Below are positions 1 through 8,799 of a DNA stretch of 25,153 bases, piece after piece. The stretch lies in the NCBI GenBank assembly GCA_041745535.1, contig JBGTIS010000310.1:1-25153 (forward strand), read 5' to 3'. A program made the position numbers and the translations under genes. How positions within the stretch are numbered: position 1 is the stretch's first letter; each line of letters starts with the position of its first letter. Below the pieces are notes generated by a model, which saw only the letters and a program-made list of their open reading frames with translations, did no database searches and was not told the DNA's origin. Source of the DNA: JBGTIS01 sp041745535 (GTDB taxonomy: Bacteria > Bacteroidota > Bacteroidia > Cytophagales > Cyclobacteriaceae).

Positions 1-114
1 CAGCGGAAAGAGATTCTGCTTTATTAAAAAGAAAGTTTTAAATATCATTACTTGTTTCAGTTATTTTCCGCTCCTCATTAACATTTATTATTTTGATATA
101 ATAAGTTTAAAGCT

Positions 115-1224
115 ATGAGAATTATTAGTCTGGACATAAAAAATATTGGCCCATTTCGCCAAGGACATATTGATTTTATTAATGAGGATGTTAAAACGGA
201 AAAACCACCTGTGACTATTATTACAGGAGAAAATGGGACTGGCAAAACAATAATAATAGATGCTATAAGAGGTGTGTTATATGGAGATCGGCAACCTAAG
301 CTTGAAAGGAATATTGTTAGTAATGAGGATAATTTTTTAATTAAAGTACAATTAAATATTTCAAATGAAAATTTGTCATTAGAATCAAAAAGTTTTAATA
401 CCCATGGCGCATTGTTTCATGATAATATTAATTTCAGCAATAAATTCCATGAGAAAAATCAAGAAAAAGATTGGGTGGTTGATAATTGGACTTCCAGATT
501 AGCGACAGATAATTTCGATATTAAAGGTTTGGTAATTCCAGACCCTGAGAGTTATTTGTTAGATGCCCTGAGTGGTATACATAAAAATGTTGAGGTTACT
601 CAGCTAATAACTTATTTCGATTACCTGAGAAGTAGTGAAGACCCTAAAGAAATGGATTTAGGCGAAGCTCTGTATGAAACAATAAAAAAAATTATACAAC
701 TAAGCCTTAATAATGGCAAACTTAAGCATGTCGCTAGAAAGTCATTACAGCCTGTTATTGAACAAAACGGTCAGGAAATCACCTTGGATAAATTAAGCAG
801 TGGAAACTTGTACTTAATACAACGTATGGTTTCGATGTTGGGTAAAATGTATGCGGTTAATGTATTAAGTAAAAAGCCCATTAGCGAATTATGTAATGCT
901 CCTGGTGCATTATTAATTGATGAAGCAGAAAATCATCTCCATCCAAAATGGCAAAAAACATTTATTAATAGTATTTTAGAAATATTCCCTAACCTGCAAA
1001 TTATTCTTACTACGCATTCTCCTTTCATTGTCGCGTCTGTAGAAAATGCCAGAATTTATGTGTGTGAATCCAGAACTGATCATTCTGAAATTGTAGATCA
1101 GACTGATGAATATGCCAACAAACCTGTTGATGAAATATTGCTAAGTCCTCTGTTTAATACACAACCCTTTAATGAGCAGATCAGCAATTTAATTGCTAAA
1201 AGAAAAAAAGCTATTGCAGCATGA
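115..1224 (+). CDS. AAA/ABC-type ATPase, PtuA-like (Septu-type defence), C-terminally truncated
   Basis: This is an SMC/ABC-like ATPase of the kind found in PtuA and other OLD-like defence ATPases. Visible motifs are a Walker A (GENGTGKT, residues 38-45), an ABC-signature-like LSSG (227-230), a Walker B LLIDEAE with D269-E270, and a switch histidine H301 in TTHSPF. In Septu-type systems such an ATPase regulates a partner HNH nuclease. The reading frame stops at 1222-1224, but the same frame continues past a second stop to a natural-looking stop at 1330-1332. That stop overlaps the ATG of an HNH-like remnant, so the ancestral protein was about 36 residues longer. The region is clearly more AT-rich than the genes after it, suggesting acquisition by transfer. 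The core fold is complete, so some ATPase activity is possible, but without its partner it is probably non-functional. Family placement is by motif and context; an ATPase from another defence system is the alternative. Confidence 0.8.
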   Translation: MRIISLDIKNIGPFRQGHIDFINEDVKTEKPPVTIITGENGTGKTIIIDAIRGVLYGDRQPKLERNIVSNEDNFLIKVQLNISNENLSLESKSFNTHGALFHDNINFSNKFHEKNQEKDWVVDNWTSRLATDNFDIKGLVIPDPESYLLDALSGIHKNVEVTQLITYFDYLRSSEDPKEMDLGEALYETIKKIIQLSLNNGKLKHVARKSLQPVIEQNGQEITLDKLSSGNLYLIQRMVSMLGKMYAVNVLSKKPISELCNAPGALLIDEAENHLHPKWQKTFINSILEIFPNLQIILTTHSPFIVASVENARIYVCESRTDHSEIVDQTDEYANKPVDEILLSPLFNTQPFNEQISNLIAKRKKAIAA

Positions 1225-1332
1225 GATACAGAGACTTAGAATAAAATTGAGATAAAATTAAAGGCAATCAATCCTGAATATTTCTCTTATTTTGATATAG
1301 AAGATTTACTAGGGAATATTTCAGGAAAATGA
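1225..1332 (+). pseudogene. Former C-terminus of the ATPase behind two stop codons
   Basis: In the frame of the upstream ATPase, TGA (1222-1224) and TAG (1237-1239) are followed by 30 open codons with protein-like composition (…INPEYFSYFDIEDLLGNISGK) ending at TGA 1330-1332. That TGA overlaps the ATG of the next remnant (ATGA, 1329-1332), the usual arrangement of co-translated partner genes. The two stops are therefore best read as nonsense mutations, each reachable by one base change from a sense codon. Confidence 0.65.
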
Positions 1333-1490
1333 GATTTATTAAAAGATTGCCTAAACCAGCGATTCTGGGAAAAAATGAAATAAAATGGAGGGATGCTTTT
1401 GCGAATAGTAATAAAAATCGTCCCGATTCTAGCAAATATGCCCATACTCAGATTAATAAAGTAACCCATTCAATTTTTGAAATTATATAG
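1329..1490 (+). pseudogene. Truncated PtuB/TIGR02646-like HNH endonuclease (N-terminal remnant)
   Basis: A 53-codon frame begins MRFIKRLPKPAIL and includes SKYAHTQINKV. This resembles the N-terminus of the small HNH nucleases (PtuB, TIGR02646 family) encoded directly after PtuA-like ATPases, where a 'Y-H-P-I-K-x-L' segment precedes the first Cys-x-x-Cys of the HNH fold. No Cys-x-x-Cys or HNH residues follow. The frame drifts into unrelated sequence (THSIFEII) and stops 10 bases before the ATG of the next gene. The start overlaps the ancestral ATPase stop by ATGA. A deletion probably joined this gene to the GH3 gene's upstream region. Recognition rests on a short segment and on gene order. Confidence 0.5.
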
Positions 1491-1500
1491 AAGTAAATCC

Positions 1501-4476
1501 ATGCGAGAATATTGTTCATTTTTTATCATCTTTTTGTGTTTCATTATTTTTTCCGCCAAAGGGCAGGAAATGCCTGAAATGGCACAGCCGCCATTTTTGA
1601 GTTACCAGCAAAGCAACTGGGTAGATTCGGTGTTTAATACCCTGTCGGCGGAAGAAAAAATTGCCCAGCTCATTATGGTAGCCGCGTATTCCAATCGGGG
1701 TCCGGAACATATGCGGGAACTGCTTAGCATGGTGAAAAACCAGAAAGTAGGCGGTTTCATTTTTTTTCAGGGTGGACCGGTACGTGAAGGCTATATGATT
1801 AATAAATTACAGGCTGCTTCTAAAGTACCGCTGTTAATCGCCATGGATGCCGAATGGGGTGTAGGCATGCGCCTGGACAGTACCATGAACTTCCCTTACC
1901 AGATGACGCTGGGTGCCATTCAGAATAATGGCCTTATTTATGAGATGGGGCAGGAAATTGGCCGGCAGATGAAAAGGGCAGGGCTTCATTTTAATTTTGC
2001 TCCGGTAGTAGATGTTAACAACAATCCGGGCAATCCGGTAATCAACTACCGTTCTTTTGGCAGCGATAAATACAATGTAGCTGAAAAAGGAATTGCCTAT
2101 ATGAAAGGGATGCAATCCAGTGGCTTGCTGTGTTCGGCCAAGCATTTTCCCGGACATGGCGATACCGATACCGATTCGCACTACGATTTACCACTGATCG
2201 GCCATAGCCGTGAAAGGCTGGATACCCTGGAACTGTATCCTTTCCGTGAAATTATTGGTGCGGGGATCAGTGGGGTAATGGTCGCTCATCTGAACATTCC
2301 GGCGCTTGATCCGGAAGGCAACTCGGCTTCTACGCTTTCCAAACCCATTATTTCAGATTTGTTGAAAGAAGAGATTGGTTTTCAGGGAATTGTGGTAACC
2401 GACGCCATGAACATGAAAGGGGTAACCAAAGGGAATACACCCGGCGTGGTGGATATGAAAGCCATTCTGGCCGGTAACGATCTGCTGGAGTTTACAGAAG
2501 ATGTACCCAAAGCCATTGAAGAAATTAAAAAAGCGGTGGCAGCCGGTCAAATTAGTCAGGCAGAAATTGACCTGCGATGTAAAAAAATTCTGGCGGCCAA
2601 ACAGTGGGTGGGGCTCGATAAGTTCCAACCTGTTGAATTACAGAATTTGTTTACGGAAATGAATAACCCAACCGCTGAACTGCTGAACCGCAAGCTTATG
2701 GGCGCTGCCTTAACGGTTTTGAAAAACAACGCGAACCTGATGCCACTTCAGCGACTGGATACCTTAAAAATCGCTTCCATTTCCATAGGTAAATCACAGG
2801 AAACCGATTTTCAGAAAATGCTGAGCCTGTATACGGGCATGGATGTATTTAACTTAGGCGAAAAGAGCACCGCGGCGCAGATCAGCGCCGTAAATTCCAA
2901 AATCAAAAATTATAACCTGCTGCTTGTAGGCGTGCACGAAACAGGCCGCAGACCTAATAACAAACTGGGGCTATCCGCTGAGCTCAACAACTTCGTGGGC
3001 GAACTGGCCGCTTCAGGAAAAGCTATAGTAAGTGTTTTTAAAAATGCCTATGTGCTGGATAAACTCAAGAATATCAATAGTGCCCAAGGGCTTATTGTTA
3101 CCTACGAAGACAATAAGAATGCAGAAGAATTAACGGCCCAATTAATTTTCGGCGGCATCAGTGCTTCAGGCCGGTTGCCGGTTGCCGTCAACGATAATTT
3201 CAAACTGGGAGATGGATTGGATGTGACCGGTAATATTCGGTTTAACTATACCTTACCTGAAGATGCCGGCATGAATTCAGCTATATTATATGCAGGCATC
3301 GACTCGCTGGTACAGGAAGCCATGGACATGAAAGCCATGCCGGGTTGCCAGGTACTGGTGGCCAAAGACCGGAAAATAGTTTTTTATAAATCCTATGGCC
3401 TGCAAAGCTATTTTGATACCGTTAAGGTGAAAGATACCGATATGTACGATATGGCTTCCGTTACCAAAGTATCGACCGCGTTGCCAGCCCTAATGAAATT
3501 ATATGATGAAGGTAAATTTGATCTGGAAGGTCATCTGGACGATTACCTCCCTGATTTTAAACACTCTAATAAAACCGAGGTAACATTTCGAGAAATACTA
3601 ACTCATCAGGCAGCACTTAAAGCCTGGATTCCTTTCTGGAAAAGCACCATCCGAAAAAATGGAAGTTATCGTTGGGGAACATTAAAAACAGATTCCTCGG
3701 CTCGTTTTCCTTTCAAACTGGCAGATAACCTGTATATGTTTAAAAATTATAAACACAAGATTTATAAAGCAATTAAAAAATCGCCTCTGGAACCCGAAAA
3801 GAAATATCTGTATTCTGATTTGAGTTTTTACCTTTATCCCGAAATTGTCTCCAACCTGTCGGGCGAAGATTTTCCCACTTTTCTGGCAGAAAATTTTTAC
3901 CGTCCTTTAGGTGCCACTACGCTTACCTATAACCCTTTGAATAAATTTCCTTTGAAAAGAATTGTGCCGACGGAAAGCGATTTTTATTTCAGGCATGAAA
4001 CCATTCATGGGAAGGTACATGACGAAGGGGCCATTATGATGAAAGGTATTTCTGGTCATGCCGGGTTGTTCGCCAATGCCAATGATTTAGCAAAACTCTT
4101 GGAAATGTATCTGGAAAAAGGCACTTATGGTGGTGAGCGATATATTGCTGATTCTATCCTGGAAGAATTTACCCGCTATCAGTTTCCCGCTAATGATAAC
4201 CGGCGGGCACTGGGGTTTGATAAACCCAATTTGATATACGTAGAAAACGGAAATGTCGCCAAAGATGCCAGCCCGGCCAGTTACGGCCACACCGGATTTA
4301 CCGGCAATATGTTCTGGATTGATTCTGAATATAATCTGGTTTATATATTTCTGTCAAACCGGGTGCATCCTACCCGTGAAAATACAAGACTGTATAGCCT
4401 GAATACCCGCACCAAAATACAACAGGTACTGTACGATGCCCTGGAAAAACCGCCCATGTCTCAGGTAACCAGATAA
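1501..4476 (+). CDS. Glycoside hydrolase family 3 (NagZ-like) fused to a serine beta-lactamase-like domain
   Basis: This exported two-enzyme fusion of 991 residues starts at ATG 1501, which gives a clean signal peptide (MREYCSFFIIFLCFIIFSAKGQ); an upstream TTG at 1477 would only add residues from the broken neighbour. The N-terminal GH3 barrel carries the NagZ signature KHFPGHGDTDTDSH (214-227, with the Asp225/His227 dyad) and the nucleophile Asp301 in VVTDAM. A GH3 C-terminal domain follows to about residue 580. From ~600 a class C beta-lactamase/DD-peptidase-like domain has Ser653-x-x-Lys656, Tyr771-Ser-Asp and His930-Thr-Gly in place of KTG. NagZ enzymes release N-acetylglucosamine from muropeptides, and the second domain could act on peptides or esters. 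The fusion is common in Bacteroidota. The role in wall turnover is inferred. No terminator is obvious downstream. Confidence 0.92.
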   Translation: MREYCSFFIIFLCFIIFSAKGQEMPEMAQPPFLSYQQSNWVDSVFNTLSAEEKIAQLIMVAAYSNRGPEHMRELLSMVKNQKVGGFIFFQGGPVREGYMINKLQAASKVPLLIAMDAEWGVGMRLDSTMNFPYQMTLGAIQNNGLIYEMGQEIGRQMKRAGLHFNFAPVVDVNNNPGNPVINYRSFGSDKYNVAEKGIAYMKGMQSSGLLCSAKHFPGHGDTDTDSHYDLPLIGHSRERLDTLELYPFREIIGAGISGVMVAHLNIPALDPEGNSASTLSKPIISDLLKEEIGFQGIVVTDAMNMKGVTKGNTPGVVDMKAILAGNDLLEFTEDVPKAIEEIKKAVAAGQISQAEIDLRCKKILAAKQWVGLDKFQPVELQNLFTEMNNPTAELLNRKLMGAALTVLKNNANLMPLQRLDTLKIASISIGKSQETDFQKMLSLYTGMDVFNLGEKSTAAQISAVNSKIKNYNLLLVGVHETGRRPNNKLGLSAELNNFVGELAASGKAIVSVFKNAYVLDKLKNINSAQGLIVTYEDNKNAEELTAQLIFGGISASGRLPVAVNDNFKLGDGLDVTGNIRFNYTLPEDAGMNSAILYAGIDSLVQEAMDMKAMPGCQVLVAKDRKIVFYKSYGLQSYFDTVKVKDTDMYDMASVTKVSTALPALMKLYDEGKFDLEGHLDDYLPDFKHSNKTEVTFREILTHQAALKAWIPFWKSTIRKNGSYRWGTLKTDSSARFPFKLADNLYMFKNYKHKIYKAIKKSPLEPEKKYLYSDLSFYLYPEIVSNLSGEDFPTFLAENFYRPLGATTLTYNPLNKFPLKRIVPTESDFYFRHETIHGKVHDEGAIMMKGISGHAGLFANANDLAKLLEMYLEKGTYGGERYIADSILEEFTRYQFPANDNRRALGFDKPNLIYVENGNVAKDASPASYGHTGFTGNMFWIDSEYNLVYIFLSNRVHPTRENTRLYSLNTRTKIQQVLYDALEKPPMSQVTR

Positions 4477-4632
4477 TCAGCACATGACCAGCCCGAATTA
4501 ATCAGGTTTTTGTATTTTCCTGAACCAACTGCTGTACGTTGCGTAGTTTATTGTAGTATGGCTAATTGAAGCCCAATCAAAATCTGATTGTTGTACGAGT
4601 AAACAACTTATTAACCTTAAAAAATCACAACT

Positions 4633-4992
4633 ATGGTTACTATCCTTGAAAATCAGGACGATGATGTGCTGGCATTTCGCATTATTGGGAAAATTTCTAA
4701 AGAAGAAGTAGACAAAGTATCAGATCTGCTGGATACAAAGCTGAAACTTCACAAAAAGATAAAGCTGTATGCCGAGATAAAGGAGCTGGAAGGCTACGAA
4801 TCGATAGATGCATTATTTGCCGATCTGAAATTAAGCTTGCAGCACTTCAATGATGTGGAAAAGGCTGCCATTATTACCGAAGAAAAATGGATTCATAATC
4901 TGACCCACATTGCCGATAAAATTATTGGCGGCGAGGTTCGACATTTTCATGTGGCCCAGGAACCGGAAGCTTTACAATGGGTAAGTGCCTGA
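4633..4992 (+). CDS. SpoIIAA-like (STAS/SEC14-type) protein
   Basis: This small cytosolic protein of 119 residues resembles the SpoIIAA-like family (PF11964): an N-terminal strand pair (MVTILENQDDDVLAFRIIGKIS), alternating helix and strand, and the typical segment VEKAAIITEEKWI near residue 80. Members have a STAS-like fold and no known enzyme activity; some are stress- or membrane-associated. There is no signal peptide or membrane segment. It stands alone, 156 bases after the GH3 gene and convergent with the UPF0182 gene, from which its stop is separated by only 8 bases. The upstream 156 bases hold no promoter I can name with confidence. Confidence 0.75.
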   Translation: MVTILENQDDDVLAFRIIGKISKEEVDKVSDLLDTKLKLHKKIKLYAEIKELEGYESIDALFADLKLSLQHFNDVEKAAIITEEKWIHNLTHIADKIIGGEVRHFHVAQEPEALQWVSA

Positions 4993-5000
4993 TACAGATA

Positions 5001-7874
5001 TTATTCTGTAGTTACTGAATCCGCTAGAGGCTCCTGTTGGACCATCTGTTTCAACGATTGGCTCAAATTATTCAGTTCCCGGGCAGCTTCCTGAAATTTT
5101 TTCTGCCCATTTAGCTCCAGGTATTTCTCGAAAGCCTGATTGGCCTGTTGTGCCAGCTGATTAAAAGAATCGGAGCTCTTTGCAGTTTCTGATTTCTGTT
5201 CCTCCCCTTCGTTGGTAGTATTCGTAACAGCCAGCAGCGCCGATTTGTCAAATAATCCGGCCAGTGCATCGTCAAAATTAGGGGCATAGCTTAAATTATC
5301 GCCATGCATTACCACCACGAGCCGCAGTTCCGGGTAAGCCGCGGTTTCCGATTGCAGATAAATAGGTTCTACATAAATAATAGTTTCTTCTACAGGAATT
5401 GCCAGCACATTTCCCCTGATTACCTTGGAACCTCGCTGGTCCCATAAGGTTAACTGTCCGGAAAGGAAGCTATCCTGATCAATTTTAGTTTCTACCTGTT
5501 GCGGTCCCAATATTCTTTTTTCTTTGGGGAATTTATAAGCCAGAAACCGGCCATAATTATCCCCGTCGCTCAGGCCGGCAATCCAACCCGCCAGTACCTG
5601 TCGGTTTTTGGGCGTAAATGGTTGTATCAGTACAAATTCAGGCTTGTCTGATTCAGGCAATTGCCACATAATATAATAAGGCTCTACTGGTTGTACCTGA
5701 TTATAGTATTTTTCCGTAGCCCTGATCCACAAATCTTCCTGATTATAAAATACTTCCGGGTCTGTCATATGGTATTTGGCATATACCAACCCCTGAATCA
5801 GGATCATTTTTTCCGGATACCGGATGTGTTTTACTAGCGATTCGGGCATTTCACTTTTGGGTTTGAACAGACCGGGAAAAATTTTGTCCCACACCTGAAT
5901 AATCGGATCTTCCTCGTCTGCGATGTAAAAATCGACGGTACCATCGTAAGCATCTACCACAGCTTTTACTGAATTGCGAATGTAATTAATACCGCTTAAT
6001 TCCCGTCCTGCATTGGTGGTCAGGTTCTGCCGGTATTCACCTTCGGTGTATTCAATATTTTCTCTGGCATAAAAAGGCTCGCTGTAAGGATAATTATCGG
6101 AAGTGGTATAGGCATCGATCATCCACTTTAACCTGCCCTGGTCCAGCACAATATAAGGGTCATTTTCAAAATGAAGGAAAGGCGCCAGTAATTCAACTCT
6201 CTTTTGTATCTGTCGGTGAAACATGATCCTGCTTTCTTCGGTAGGATAGTCGGAAACCAGGAGTTTGGTGCCATCGAACATATAACCGAAAACGAACTTT
6301 CTCCACAAATTGCTGATTTGTACGCCACCTTTTCCGGCATAGCGCACATAGGTGTTGTCTTCGCCATTAGGATAATCAAATTCTTCTTCTTTAGAGTTTA
6401 CAATTACATGGCTGTCGGTAAGTTCACCATAGTAAATCTCAGGTCTTTCTACCTTTAATTCGGGATATTCAGCTTTGGGTGGAATGTCTTTGATGAGCAA
6501 ACGGGGCAAGCCCTGGTCGGTAAAGTCGTGCACAGTGGTAAGGGTAATGCCATACCCATGGGTATATTTAAAGCGCTTATTGACAAAAGTCTGGCTTTGC
6601 GTCGGCAAGTTAGAAACTTCCATTTCGCGCGCCGAAACCATGACTTCCTGGTATTTGCCATCAATCATGTAGCGGTCCAGATCCAGGTCATTAAATTCAT
6701 AATACAGGCGGATTTCCTGAAACTGTTTGTATACAGCATCCAATGCCCGCCAGTCCCAAAGCCGTACATTGTCAAAAAGATTCTGGTTCCGGCTGATAAT
6801 AGCTGGTTCCAGAATTTCCGATGCCGGAAACTCTCTTTCTTCTACCTTGTCTAACCGGAAAGCCTGTCGGGTAAACTCAATGTTATGGGCGATATATGGT
6901 TTTTCAAAAGTAATTTCATTGGGTTCTACCCGCAACCATTGAAAAAGTCCCGGTATGGCCGACAAAGCGATAAACCAAACCGCCAGGGTAAAACCCAGCG
7001 TTACGAATGGAACCAGAAAAGCACCTGCAGAGAAATAATAAACTTTCATCATATAATGATAAATCATTCTTCTGCCTGCAGGAATCAGAATTAATAATCC
7101 CATGATCGCGGTAAATATCCAGATAAAATTGTAGGCAGGCAGTCGGATATGCACATCAGTCCAGCCCGGACCGGTAGCGGCTCCCCAGTTGGAATACATC
7201 AGCTCGTAGCGATCCAGAAATTTACTATAGGCCAGTACGAACAGAAACAGGGCAGCACAGATATAAAATGAAGAAAATACGCGGTTATTTTGTAGCCGCA
7301 CATTTTCCAGCGACTCTACCTGAAAGGTGTTGTTTACTTTTCTGAGAAAAATGGCGGACAGCGAAGTAATGAGCGCCACCAAAGTAAGAAGAACCAGAAG
7401 CGCGTACAGGTTCCTGAGCAGGGGATAGGTAAACAGGTAAAATCCGGTATCTTTCCCAATAATAGGATCAGTAACCGAAGTAGATACGCCGTACCAGAAC
7501 TTCAGGAAAGCCTCCCAGTTGGCCGAACCCCACAAAGCACTTAAAAATCCACCCACCAGCGAAGCCAGGTTTCTGAGATATTTCCCTTTGGAAGCAATGG
7601 AAAAGGTAAGCAGATACACCAACAAAGCTCCTCCCAGAAAAGGAATGACCAGCATGCCGGTTTGGGTAAGCGTAAGCGTCCAGAATCTTTTTCCGTACCC
7701 CACGGCATCGAACCATAACATTTCTCCCCAGAAATTTATAAAGTGCGGTGATAGGAAGGTGACCAGCCCCACCATAATGCCCAGCCATACCTGCCAGTAT
7801 TTGTTCTTTTTTAATCCCAATACCACCAGAGTGATGGCCAACCCCATAAACAACAAAAAGAGCACCGTATACAT
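5001..7874 (-). CDS. UPF0182 (COG1615) family membrane protein
   Basis: This large membrane protein has 957 residues, the usual length for UPF0182. The first ~310 residues hold about eight hydrophobic segments (near 2-21, 26-48, 72-94, 101-115, 159-178, 202-220, 250-267 and 284-306). A soluble domain of ~560 residues follows, with family-typical stretches such as YNFIWIF, GKGGVQISNLWRKFVFGY, ADEEDPIIQVWDKIFPG and PFTPKNRQVLAGWIAG. The last ~80 residues are polar and probably coiled coil (SFNQLAQQANQAFEKYLELN). The function of the family is unknown. It lies downstream of the hydrolase gene on the same strand but across a 221-base gap with a possible terminator, so it is probably a separate transcript. 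Many frames on both strands overlap it; none has family features. Confidence 0.9.
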   Translation of the reverse strand: MYTVLFLLFMGLAITLVVLGLKKNKYWQVWLGIMVGLVTFLSPHFINFWGEMLWFDAVGYGKRFWTLTLTQTGMLVIPFLGGALLVYLLTFSIASKGKYLRNLASLVGGFLSALWGSANWEAFLKFWYGVSTSVTDPIIGKDTGFYLFTYPLLRNLYALLVLLTLVALITSLSAIFLRKVNNTFQVESLENVRLQNNRVFSSFYICAALFLFVLAYSKFLDRYELMYSNWGAATGPGWTDVHIRLPAYNFIWIFTAIMGLLILIPAGRRMIYHYMMKVYYFSAGAFLVPFVTLGFTLAVWFIALSAIPGLFQWLRVEPNEITFEKPYIAHNIEFTRQAFRLDKVEEREFPASEILEPAIISRNQNLFDNVRLWDWRALDAVYKQFQEIRLYYEFNDLDLDRYMIDGKYQEVMVSAREMEVSNLPTQSQTFVNKRFKYTHGYGITLTTVHDFTDQGLPRLLIKDIPPKAEYPELKVERPEIYYGELTDSHVIVNSKEEEFDYPNGEDNTYVRYAGKGGVQISNLWRKFVFGYMFDGTKLLVSDYPTEESRIMFHRQIQKRVELLAPFLHFENDPYIVLDQGRLKWMIDAYTTSDNYPYSEPFYARENIEYTEGEYRQNLTTNAGRELSGINYIRNSVKAVVDAYDGTVDFYIADEEDPIIQVWDKIFPGLFKPKSEMPESLVKHIRYPEKMILIQGLVYAKYHMTDPEVFYNQEDLWIRATEKYYNQVQPVEPYYIMWQLPESDKPEFVLIQPFTPKNRQVLAGWIAGLSDGDNYGRFLAYKFPKEKRILGPQQVETKIDQDSFLSGQLTLWDQRGSKVIRGNVLAIPVEETIIYVEPIYLQSETAAYPELRLVVVMHGDNLSYAPNFDDALAGLFDKSALLAVTNTTNEGEEQKSETAKSSDSFNQLAQQANQAFEKYLELNGQKKFQEAARELNNLSQSLKQMVQQEPLADSVTTE

Positions 7875-7907
7875 AATATTTTTCTTGGTCAGGTAGCAAG
7901 TAAGCCG

Positions 7908-7943
7908 AAAAAATCAAAAAACCTAAATCCAGGTTGATTTTTT
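7908..7943 (-). terminator. Possible terminator after the YiiX-like gene
   Basis: Exact 10-base inverted repeats AAAAAATCAA (7908-7917) and TTGATTTTTT (7934-7943), with an inner ACCT/AGGT pair, lie in the 221-base gap between two minus-strand genes. Read on the minus strand the hairpin ends in a T-run. The stem is AT-rich, so the call is weak. The rest of the gap (7875-8095) shows no gene or recognisable motif. Confidence 0.3.
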
Positions 7944-8095
7944 GGCAATCTATTCTATTTAAGAAGAAATTCAGAAAAATGTTCAAGATTTTTGAAATCC
8001 TGAAACTGTGTGGTGAAAAGCAATTCGTAAAAGCGTTGGTAACCAGACCATAATACCACAATCAGGTACGTACAGCAAGCCGAAAACGCGACCCA

Positions 8096-8779
8096 TCAGG
8101 GTACTTGCCAGCCATCGGGTTTTCCAAAAGCATGCACCATGGTCAGCTTTTCAGAAAGTGAAATACCGCCCGGATTGATACCAGGTTCGCCTTCTGGCAA
8201 AGGTACACCTAATTCCTTAAAATAGCCTTCCCAAATGGGAAAAGTCGCTCCGGTATCCGGATCCACAAAGGTCATGGGTTGCAATTCAAAAACCGGCTGA
8301 TTATGGTTAGCTCTTTTAAACACTTCATACACCATTTCTGAACAGTAATACCGGTCGTCGGTAATATCATATACCGGGTCGTAAGCATGGCCTATCAGGG
8401 TGAAAGCTTCGCGGAGGGCTGTCGGTATCAGGTACTGAAATTCCGGTTTCAGCCTTCCTGCCAGCACTTTAGGGGCACCATGCCGGTCCACACTTCGGTT
8501 TAAAAAGGTATCCAGTGGCGTTAAAACCACTCCTTTGGAAATGGCTTCAATTAGGTAGAGCTGGCCGGGATCTTTTTCATTATTCACCACCAGCCCCATG
8601 TGCGAAAAACTAGCACCCTGATAGCCTACTGTAACTTTTTCAATGGCATCGCAATAAGCACCGCAGTCCGAATCCTGAAAAAGAAAATCGCCAGGCAAGA
8701 GGTTAAAGGCTTCCTGTGCCCATAAACTTCGCAGAAATAAAAGTAAAAAGCCGCTTGTGCCAATGAGTTTCCTTACCAT
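8096..8779 (-). CDS. YiiX/YebB-like NlpC/P60-type cysteine hydrolase, secreted
   Basis: A 227-residue exported protein with signal peptide MVRKLIGTSGFLLLFLRSLWAQ. The mature part follows the permuted papain-fold pattern of YiiX/YebB-like proteins: a GDFLFQ strand, His60 in the FSHMGLV motif, Glu78 in YLIEAI, and Cys146 in DRYYCSEMVYEVF. In this circularly permuted group the His precedes the Cys, as seen here. Proposed substrates are peptidoglycan peptides or lipid amides/esters; the sequence does not decide. It starts 20 bases after the DUF6048 gene on the same strand and is probably the last gene of the DUF6452-DUF6048 operon, pointing to an envelope role. Confidence 0.82.
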   Translation of the reverse strand: MVRKLIGTSGFLLLFLRSLWAQEAFNLLPGDFLFQDSDCGAYCDAIEKVTVGYQGASFSHMGLVVNNEKDPGQLYLIEAISKGVVLTPLDTFLNRSVDRHGAPKVLAGRLKPEFQYLIPTALREAFTLIGHAYDPVYDITDDRYYCSEMVYEVFKRANHNQPVFELQPMTFVDPDTGATFPIWEGYFKELGVPLPEGEPGINPGGISLSEKLTMVHAFGKPDGWQVP

Positions 8780-8799
8780 TTTGAAAGAATTTTTTTTAC

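Noticed and set aside
1..114. Inverted repeat AGCGGAAA (2-9) / TTTCCGCT (65-72) before the ATPase, possible retron RNA
   Set aside because: Only 55 bases separate the arms, no reverse transcriptase is visible, and the upstream sequence is cut off; too little to call a retron.
1222..1239. Stop-codon recoding (read-through or selenocysteine) in the ATPase
   Set aside because: Two different stops (TGA and TAG) lie 15 bases apart, with no recoding structure seen; decay is simpler.
7468..8061. 197-residue minus-strand frame overlapping the start of the UPF0182 gene
   Set aside because: It is another frame of a well-supported gene; its composition is not protein-like and it has no family motif.
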